Positions 1-5,072 of a DNA stretch of 5,072 nt are shown in pieces. The notes below the pieces were generated by a model. It had not been told where the DNA came from and did not search any database. It saw only the letters and a list, made by a program, of their open reading frames with translations. Source of the DNA: Bacteroidales bacterium (lineage in GTDB: Bacteria; Bacteroidota; Bacteroidia; Bacteroidales; UBA932); NCBI GenBank assembly GCA_012513425.1, contig JAAZCF010000337.1, positions 1 to 5,072 on the forward strand, read 5' to 3'. A program made the translations under genes and the position numbers. The stretch's first letter is position 1; each line of letters begins with the position of its first letter.

Positions 1-1026
1 AAAATATTCTTCGTCATAAACGAAGCGATTATCTTTGGTTAAACTCTTTGCTAATTTTCGAATGTACGGAAATTGAGAACCCAAAGATTTGCTAATAATC
101 AGCAAATTATCTAAAGCCGAAGATATACTCTTTAGAAAGTGCTCTTTACCCTCGTATAGTCCTCTAAAACCATAAGCTCCCAGAACCTGGAGGCATCTAA
201 AAAGAGAAAAATGCAAAAATTGAGCATAAAAAGCTTGCCTGTCAACAGGACGATAACGCTCTAAAGCTGTTAAATAGCATTCTATGAGACTATCTTTAAA
301 TTTTGCAGAATAGTGCATTTTGGCCTGCCATACAAAAGAAGCTAGATCATAATGAACAGGTCCGCGGCGTGCGCCTTGAAAGTCAATAAAATATAGCTCA
401 TTATCCAGTAACATCACATTGCGGCTCTGAAAGTCCCTAAACATAAAGCAGTCTGAAGGCACTGAAAGCAAATGAGTTGAAAGCATATCAAAATCAGCTT
501 GGAGAGCCACTTCGTCTATTTCCAAGCCACTGAGTTTCAAAAAGCAATATTTAAAATAATTCAGATCCCAAGCAATCATATTCTCGTCAAAATTGCTCTG
601 TGGATAACAAACAGACCAATCCATGTTTTGAGCGCCGGAACATTGAATATGAGCCAATTCAGCTATAGTTTTTTTTAACAAAGTTTTATGGGCGACAGAA
701 TAGTGGCCGGATAAGCAACCATCATCAACTGCATCAGCCAAACTAATGTTTCCAAGGTCTTGTTGAAGATAACAATACTGATTTTTTGAAAAGAAATACA
801 CTTCAGGGACATTAATATTGGCGTTCTTCAAATTCTTTGCAATCGCCACAAAAGCTTTGTTTTCGGCCTTTTGTGCACCAATGCACGCAATAGCACTCCC
901 ATTCTCTCCTATTAAGCGATAATAACGTCTGTTGCTGCCACTTTCAGCAAGACGATTCACTGAATTCACTTTACAATCAAAATGAATTTCAAAAGCATTT
1001 ATGAGTTCTTGAATGTGCTTTTCCAT
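1..1026 (-). CDS. AmgK-like amino-sugar kinase, APH fold (partial, C-terminus beyond left edge)
   Basis: The frame opens at ATG 1026-1024 and stays open for 342 codons to the left edge, so the 3' end is missing. It reads as an aminoglycoside-phosphotransferase (APH) fold kinase. A Ser/Gly/Arg-rich nucleotide loop (GSNRRYYRL, residues 30-38) is followed by the catalytic loop FRDFQSRNVM (196-205; base D198, metal ligand N203) and the metal-binding IDFQGARRGPVHYDLASF (214-231; D215). The RD-x(4)-N loop and the IDFQ...GP..YD.AS block match AmgK, which phosphorylates MurNAc/GlcNAc at the anomeric carbon in cell-wall sugar recycling. The usual Brenner-motif His is Phe here (F196); as I recall, Tyr/Phe is common in the Bacteroidales form. 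The APH domain seems complete by about residue 315, and the frame then runs on, which fits the known Bacteroidales fusion to a RapZ C-terminal domain, though that part is not visible. The protein has ten cysteines and no signal peptide or membrane segment, so it should be cytoplasmic. Start choice: one base after the upstream stop, with no Shine-Dalgarno. Kinase fold is confident; the substrate is inferred. Confidence 0.5.
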   Translation of the reverse strand, partial: MEKHIQELINAFEIHFDCKVNSVNRLAESGSNRRYYRLIGENGSAIACIGAQKAENKAFVAIAKNLKNANINVPEVYFFSKNQYCYLQQDLGNISLADAVDDGCLSGHYSVAHKTLLKKTIAELAHIQCSGAQNMDWSVCYPQSNFDENMIAWDLNYFKYCFLKLSGLEIDEVALQADFDMLSTHLLSVPSDCFMFRDFQSRNVMLLDNELYFIDFQGARRGPVHYDLASFVWQAKMHYSAKFKDSLIECYLTALERYRPVDRQAFYAQFLHFSLFRCLQVLGAYGFRGLYEGKEHFLKSISSALDNLLIISKSLGSQFPYIRKLAKSLTKDNRFVYDEEYF

Positions 1027-1030
1027 ATTA
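1024..1030 (-). other. Stop-start junction TAATATG (permease to kinase)
   Basis: On the coding strand the permease stop TAA (1030-1028) is separated by a single T from the kinase ATG (1026-1024). There is no Shine-Dalgarno-like purine run; the preceding bases are GGAATAA. The spacing fixes the kinase start and suggests re-initiation or coupled translation. Confidence 0.5.
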
Positions 1031-2272
1031 TTCCATTCTAAGTGTTTTGGCAGGATCGACTCTTGCTACAAAAGCTGAAGTTAGCATTAAAATCAACATA
1101 ATTGTAGCAATTGCTATTGCATCAATCAATAATATTAGAGGAAAATTCAGCTCAATAGGGACGTATTTTACAAAATAACTTGCCGGATCTAGTTTTATCA
1201 AATGAAAATATTTTTGCACGGCACAAAGAGCCACTGCAGCCAAATTACCAAACACAATACCTTTACCAACTATGTTAAGTGCCACATTTCTAAACACTTT
1301 TGATACTGCTGAAGATGTCATCCCCAAGGCCTTAAGCAAACCTATTGCTGAAACATTTTCAAAAAGGATAATCAACAGCGTGGATATCATATTAAACCCT
1401 GCTACAGCTATCATCAGCAACAAAATAGCCACAACATTTAAGTCCAACAGATTGAGCCAATCAAACAAGTTTGAAAAAATGCGTTTGACGCTCATCAAAA
1501 ACACTGAAGGATCATCATCTGTAAGATTCAAAAACATATAGTTTTCCAGTTCTTTATAGCATAGATCAATATTGCTCTTGGGTTGCAAAACTATTTCCAT
1601 TGTGGAAACTTCGTTGTCATTCCATCCATTGATAGCTTGGCAGTGACGAATGTCAGCCACAATCATACTATTGTCAATTTCCTCCAATTGTGCATCATAA
1701 ATACCACAAACCATAAAATTGCGATAATCAATGCCTTCTTTCACAAAAAAAGTCTGCACTTGGCTTCCAACCTTATAGCCCATTTTATCTGCAATTGTTT
1801 TGGACACAAGTATTTCTTTAGAAGGCTCAGATTGACTGTAATCTGGCAAATTTCCTTCTTCCAAGCATGTAGAAAAAAAATCAAAGCAATAATCATTGTC
1901 TACTCCTTTGAAATATGAACCCATGAGTTCATCTCCTTCTTTAAGCAGGCCGGATGAATATGCAACTCTATGTATAGTTTTTACATATGGTTTAGCCAAG
2001 ATATCGTCAATAATAGATATTGAATCTTCAAAAGGATATGTTTCATTTATTGGAGTTTGGCCTGGTGACACAAAGGCTATATCTCCCATATAACCGGATG
2101 TCTTGAACCTGATTTCGTTGCGGAATCCTCTAACTATGCAAACAGCTGCAATTATTACAAAGATGCTTAGCGACACTGATATAAGTCCAATTTTTGAGCT
2201 CATAGAGCTTATCTTTCTATCAGCTACAGTTTTGGTCTGAATCTTTGAAGCTATATATCTATAAATTTTCAT
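1028..2272 (-). CDS. LolC/LolE-type (FtsX/MacB superfamily) ABC transporter permease
   Basis: This is a complete 414-residue permease of the lipoprotein-release / FtsX type. The topology is canonical: TM1 at about 28-48, a large periplasmic domain at about 49-277, then TM2 at about 278-303, TM3 at about 331-352 and TM4 at about 376-403. Directly after TM2 lies the cytoplasmic coupling segment ENVSAIGLLKALGM (305-318), the family hallmark that contacts the ATPase. The C-terminus DPAKTLRME (406-414) matches the usual PAxxLR-x-E ending. LolC/E proteins work with the ATPase LolD to pass mature lipoproteins from the inner membrane to the carrier LolA; related families instead export macrolides or peptides or control cell-wall hydrolases. 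The length and N-terminal GF(R/K)xE(I/V) segment after TM1 (GFRNEI, 49-54) favour LolC/E. No LolD-type ATPase or second permease is encoded here, so it must pair with a subunit from elsewhere, perhaps as a homodimer. Its ATG overlaps the transglycosylase stop by four bases. Family is confident; the transported substrate is not shown. Confidence 0.5.
   Translation of the reverse strand: MKIYRYIASKIQTKTVADRKISSMSSKIGLISVSLSIFVIIAAVCIVRGFRNEIRFKTSGYMGDIAFVSPGQTPINETYPFEDSISIIDDILAKPYVKTIHRVAYSSGLLKEGDELMGSYFKGVDNDYCFDFFSTCLEEGNLPDYSQSEPSKEILVSKTIADKMGYKVGSQVQTFFVKEGIDYRNFMVCGIYDAQLEEIDNSMIVADIRHCQAINGWNDNEVSTMEIVLQPKSNIDLCYKELENYMFLNLTDDDPSVFLMSVKRIFSNLFDWLNLLDLNVVAILLLMIAVAGFNMISTLLIILFENVSAIGLLKALGMTSSAVSKVFRNVALNIVGKGIVFGNLAAVALCAVQKYFHLIKLDPASYFVKYVPIELNFPLILLIDAIAIATIMLILMLTSAFVARVDPAKTLRME
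2269..2272 (-). other. ATGA stop-start overlap (transglycosylase to permease)
   Basis: The permease ATG (2272-2270) and the transglycosylase TGA (2271-2269) overlap as ATGA, the classic translational-coupling junction. The upstream coding-strand sequence (AAAGTTTGTTACA) has no Shine-Dalgarno motif. This fixes the permease start and supports co-transcription. Confidence 0.5.
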
Positions 2273-3282
2273 TGTAACAAACTTTGAAAATCTTCATATC
2301 TAGACAAAATGTCGTCCACATATTTGATAGTTTGAGTTCCGACAAATGTAGGGTGAGTAGCCAACGATGCTGCGACTTGATCCCAATCGTCGCTGTTATA
2401 GCCAGTTTCAGCCGCATGGGATCGGCATTGCGCAATACGACCTTCTCCCGCATTATATGCTGCCAAAGCGAACTTAATAACATTCTGAGAATCCAAGCCT
2501 TCGTCTGAATAGAGACGAATAAGGTATTGCATGTGCAAAGTTCCGGCTTTAATATTCAACTCAGGAGTATACACATCATCAACACCATAAAGAGAGGCTG
2601 TGCTAGGTTTGATTTGCATGATTCCATGTGCTGTGCCAGATTGCGCTCCCATGTAATATCTACTTTCTTGATAAGCAAGAGCCGACACAAGTACCCAGTC
2701 CAAACCGGAAAATTTGCTATATTTTTTTATAATATCTTGATATGGAGATAATTCTCTGGATTTGGTATTTGATATTGAAGTCGTTTGATATGATCTAAAA
2801 TAGCGGTTGGTAATCAACACATAACTGCGAGTATCCTTAAAAGTACTTAACCAGAAATTGAAACCAGTTACTAGATTATTCTCTTTTTTGTTGATAGCAA
2901 CGCAAATGCGACCTCTAAGAGGAACAGATACAATTGCATTTTTTAGATACTTGTTGTCGGGTTCAATATCATCATAATCAAACACTATCATGTCAATATC
3001 TCCTCTAGATAGGCTATCCCACACTGCTTCAGATGAAAAAGGTGTAAAACTAATTGCCTTATTGTTATCATCAGCATAATAGTTTAACAATTCATAGCTG
3101 AATCCTACACCACGGCTGCTCAATGAAGTAATTTTGCTTGTAATGGCAATGCAACAACGCAAATCGTTGACATCATCGCGAGAAATGCTACTATCTTGCA
3201 TTGTAATAAAGTTGATTACAAGCAAAAACAAAGAAAGGACAATTGCCAGCCCATACCTTAATATAGTGTGAGCCATTTTCAT
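2269..3282 (-). CDS. MltF-like membrane-anchored lytic transglycosylase (short SBP-like domain + SLT domain)
   Basis: This complete 337-residue protein is predicted to cleave the MurNAc-GlcNAc bond of peptidoglycan in the periplasm, forming 1,6-anhydroMurNAc ends. Residues 8-28 form one hydrophobic segment. There is no lipobox cysteine behind it and no clear signal-peptidase I site, so it is probably an inner-membrane anchor. Residues about 40-165 resemble a family-3 solute-binding domain as in MltF (GFSYELLNYYA 60-70; LSRGDIDMIVF 91-101; a WLSTFKD segment at 144-150), but the domain is only about 125 residues instead of about 220, as if one lobe were missing. The SLT domain (about 180-330) has all three motifs: the catalytic Glu in AYQESRY (E206), GTAHGIMQIKPSTA (216-229) and ALAAYNAGEGRI (272-283), so it should be active. 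E. coli MltF is 518 residues. The start ATG lies one base after the porin stop; a second ATG two codons later (M3) is an alternative. The SLT call is very confident; the domain in front is assigned by pattern only. Confidence 0.5.
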   Translation of the reverse strand: MKMAHTILRYGLAIVLSLFLLVINFITMQDSSISRDDVNDLRCCIAITSKITSLSSRGVGFSYELLNYYADDNNKAISFTPFSSEAVWDSLSRGDIDMIVFDYDDIEPDNKYLKNAIVSVPLRGRICVAINKKENNLVTGFNFWLSTFKDTRSYVLITNRYFRSYQTTSISNTKSRELSPYQDIIKKYSKFSGLDWVLVSALAYQESRYYMGAQSGTAHGIMQIKPSTASLYGVDDVYTPELNIKAGTLHMQYLIRLYSDEGLDSQNVIKFALAAYNAGEGRIAQCRSHAAETGYNSDDWDQVAASLATHPTFVGTQTIKYVDDILSRYEDFQSLLQ

Positions 3283-3286
3283 ATTA
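3280..3286 (-). other. Stop-start junction TAATATG (porin to transglycosylase)
   Basis: The porin stop TAA (3286-3284), one T, and the transglycosylase ATG (3282-3280) form the same heptamer as the junction at 1030-1024. No Shine-Dalgarno motif precedes it (coding strand TTTAGCGTAAAG). The spacing points to coupled translation within one transcript. Confidence 0.5.
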
Positions 3287-5072
3287 CTTTACGCTAAAAG
3301 GCCAAAATACGCCAAGTTTCAAAGTTTTTCCGTTTCGAATATAGTCTGAAGCTGTGAAATAATCACTTCCAGGCCATCCATACAAGCCATTTGTATATTT
3401 AACAAAAATACTGACTTGCTTCCATTGCATATTTGCAAAAAAGTCGAAATAAGGATTGTTTCCCCATTCTTTCACACGTTGATTATAAAAAACTCCCAAG
3501 TCAGGACTATATCCCTGTATGAAGTATTTGGTGTGAAACACAGCATTAGCACCCAATTGCATTTCCAAAACATTTTTGACAATCGGAAATTGAAAATAAT
3601 ATCTAAGATTTGCAGTAAATTTTGGCAAAGGCATTACTTCAGAATCCGAAGTTAATTGAAACAACAGTCTGTGATCAAAATGGAATGCCCATAATTTTAT
3701 GTTTTGTTCCAAGGCAGCAGACATAACGTGCACTGGATTGTCATGCTGACGCACCACAGAGAGAGAATCGTAATAGCACAAATTATCCATCAAAGCATAG
3801 CCAAAGAAAGCTTTTGTACCAGTGTGAGGAATTTCTATACTACCCTCCAACTTAGTTGTAGATACCTTGGAAAAATCATTATTCCACTGATAGTGGTTCA
3901 AATAAATGTGCTTCTGGAAATATCCAGGCTCTTGAAGAGATGATTCTCCGTGAAGTTTGAGATGTATGCCTCCTGTAATAGGATATATTGAAAGGGCTAA
4001 ATTTGCAGCCAATTCCATATCTCCAAGATAATAGCCTGAGCTGTACATCTTTCCGAAAGCATCCCATTGAATGTATTGTTTCAGCATACCCTCAACCTGC
4101 CCATACAAATAGCTGTTGTGGTATGTATTGCTCTTATTACCGCTCAAATAGTACTCGGGAGAGAAAGAATAGTTGGTCAATATTTGATAGCCCAAGCCTG
4201 CGGTAACCTTGCCCAAGACAGCATCGTTTGAAAATGGTTGCAGAGTTAAAAAAAGTTTGTTTTCAAATCTACGCACCCCCAAAGAATCAAAGCTTGCAGC
4301 CTCGTTGATATTAAATTGATTACGGTAGAATGAGCGTTCTATATCACTGGATATTTGATCTGTGTAGGTTTTAGAATAGGTTGAATATTCCAAGCTATGG
4401 CCGATATAGGCCGCTGTGCCTTCTCCAAGCGCAAGTGAATCTGCGTCTTTTCTGAAAAAATTCATCGGTATTGAAAGACTCTGAGTGAGAAAAAGCGTCT
4501 TCTTTTTGTAAATATTTGAAGCCTTCTTCAGATTTGTTTCAACTGCTTTGTTATCAATGGTTGTATCGACAATCCAAAAAGAGTCATGTACACCTCCATT
4601 CTCATTTCGAATGACTGTCTGACCAACATAAGCAGCATTTACTTCATATCGCTTTCCGAGATAATTGATTCCTATCACAGCACTGCGAGAGTTAGATTTC
4701 TCATTGGCGAGAGATCCGGCGCCGCCATATTGTCTATAGAGCAATGTCAGATTCATTGCCGGAGTTATGTTTTGAGTGGAAAGAATTTTTACACTTGATT
4801 CTTCTCTTTCTTTACTGATGAAAGGGTTGCCCCAATAAGCCAATTCTGTGTATGGAGCTTTGGTATTATACATTGGTAGGGTTTCCGGCGTATAAGTATA
4901 ATCCATATAAGGCTCCATGAAACTGGCCTCCTTCAGACTATTTCGTTTAAAGAAATTGGCATTCATCTGAGCGGAACCCGCAACACCCAAACCAATTACA
5001 TCAGCATCTTCTTTCATCGCAGGATTATCGTAAAAATTGTAGTTGTAGGTGGTATCCATGCTCTGCAGCTGA
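3284..5072 (-). CDS. Putative porin, Porin_10-type outer-membrane beta-barrel (partial, N-terminus beyond right edge)
   Basis: The frame runs from the right edge to TAA at 3286-3284. The first in-window Met (5059-5057) is probably not the true start: the frame remains open upstream of it (codons for Q-L-Q-S), and no signal peptide appears after it although an outer-membrane protein needs one. Counting from that Met gives 591 residues. Recognition rests on the MYNTKAPYTELAYWG block (residues 63-77), followed by LSTQNITPAMNLTLLYRQYGG (93-113 region), which matches the conserved N-terminal part of the Bacteroidota 'putative porin' family. The rest alternates polar and aromatic/hydrophobic residues with many Tyr, Phe and Trp, as in beta-strands of a barrel (for example YNFYD, FHFDHRLLFQL, FANMQWKQVSIFVKYT), and ends in a strand GKTLKLGVFWPFSVK. 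Family members are described as putative porins; a transported substrate is not known to me. It is the first visible gene of the operon, so any promoter lies beyond 5072. Confidence 0.5.
   Translation of the reverse strand, partial: QLQSMDTTYNYNFYDNPAMKEDADVIGLGVAGSAQMNANFFKRNSLKEASFMEPYMDYTYTPETLPMYNTKAPYTELAYWGNPFISKEREESSVKILSTQNITPAMNLTLLYRQYGGAGSLANEKSNSRSAVIGINYLGKRYEVNAAYVGQTVIRNENGGVHDSFWIVDTTIDNKAVETNLKKASNIYKKKTLFLTQSLSIPMNFFRKDADSLALGEGTAAYIGHSLEYSTYSKTYTDQISSDIERSFYRNQFNINEAASFDSLGVRRFENKLFLTLQPFSNDAVLGKVTAGLGYQILTNYSFSPEYYLSGNKSNTYHNSYLYGQVEGMLKQYIQWDAFGKMYSSGYYLGDMELAANLALSIYPITGGIHLKLHGESSLQEPGYFQKHIYLNHYQWNNDFSKVSTTKLEGSIEIPHTGTKAFFGYALMDNLCYYDSLSVVRQHDNPVHVMSAALEQNIKLWAFHFDHRLLFQLTSDSEVMPLPKFTANLRYYFQFPIVKNVLEMQLGANAVFHTKYFIQGYSPDLGVFYNQRVKEWGNNPYFDFFANMQWKQVSIFVKYTNGLYGWPGSDYFTASDYIRNGKTLKLGVFWPFSVK

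Noticed and set aside
1..1026. Kinase as an aminoglycoside-resistance enzyme
   Set aside because: It shares the fold, but the RDFQSRN and IDFQGARRGPVHYD blocks match AmgK-type sugar kinases, and the context is housekeeping envelope genes without mobile-element signs.
1586..1593. CAAAACTA, the reverse complement of a Bacteroidota -7 element (TAnnTTTG)
   Set aside because: It lies in the middle of the permease coding sequence, has no matching -33 element at the right distance, and would not head any gene start.
1272..2093. Plus-strand open frames of 65-111 codons at 1272-1541, 1583-1918 and 1896-2093
   Set aside because: They lie entirely antisense to the permease gene, encode low-complexity sequence without recognisable domains, and overlap a well-supported protein.
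2259..2508. Short frames on both strands (minus 2259-2483, plus 2284-2508) inside the transglycosylase gene
   Set aside because: Both are out-of-frame shadows of the SLT catalytic region, whose motifs are intact in the real frame.
3140..3300. Possible internal promoter or terminator between porin and transglycosylase
   Set aside because: Only one base separates the genes and I see no GC-rich hairpin with a T-run nor a -33/-7 pair there.
3416..4798. Plus-strand frames at 3416-3655, 3704-3943, 3988-4206 and 4586-4798, and a minus-strand frame at 3879-4067, within the porin
   Set aside because: The porin frame is continuous with beta-barrel character throughout; these have no family features and no initiation signals.

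Overview
This window is a gene-dense stretch with all four genes on the minus strand, read from the right edge to the left. It looks like Bacteroidota, most likely order Bacteroidales. The reasons are a Porin_10-type 'putative porin', an AmgK-like kinase with the RDFQSRN signature that I associate with Bacteroidales kinase/RapZ-C fusions, AT-rich DNA, and starts without a Shine-Dalgarno sequence. A genus cannot be named from the sequence alone.

Layout in transcription order: (1) 5072-3284, the main part of an outer-membrane beta-barrel of the Porin_10 type, with its N-terminus and signal peptide beyond the right edge; (2) 3282-2269, a membrane-anchored MltF-like lytic transglycosylase with an unusually short solute-binding-like domain in front of an intact SLT catalytic domain; (3) 2272-1028, a four-helix ABC permease of the LolC/LolE/FtsX type; (4) 1026-1, an aminoglycoside-phosphotransferase-fold kinase resembling AmgK (MurNAc/GlcNAc anomeric kinase), whose frame is still open at the left edge and probably continues into a C-terminal domain such as RapZ-C.

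The genes are separated by +1, -4 and +1 bases. Two of the junctions are the identical heptamer TAATATG and the third is ATGA, so the set is almost certainly one translationally coupled operon. There is no non-coding stretch longer than one base, and I see no internal promoter, terminator, RNA gene, mobile element or CRISPR array.

The shared theme is the cell envelope: an outer-membrane barrel, a peptidoglycan-cleaving enzyme, a lipoprotein-release-type permease and a cytoplasmic kinase of the cell-wall amino-sugar recycling family. The link between peptidoglycan cleavage and sugar recycling is an inference from family assignments and gene order, not something the sequence proves. I found no clearly new system. 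The points most worth checking are the shrunken sensor-like domain of the transglycosylase and the likely multidomain kinase.
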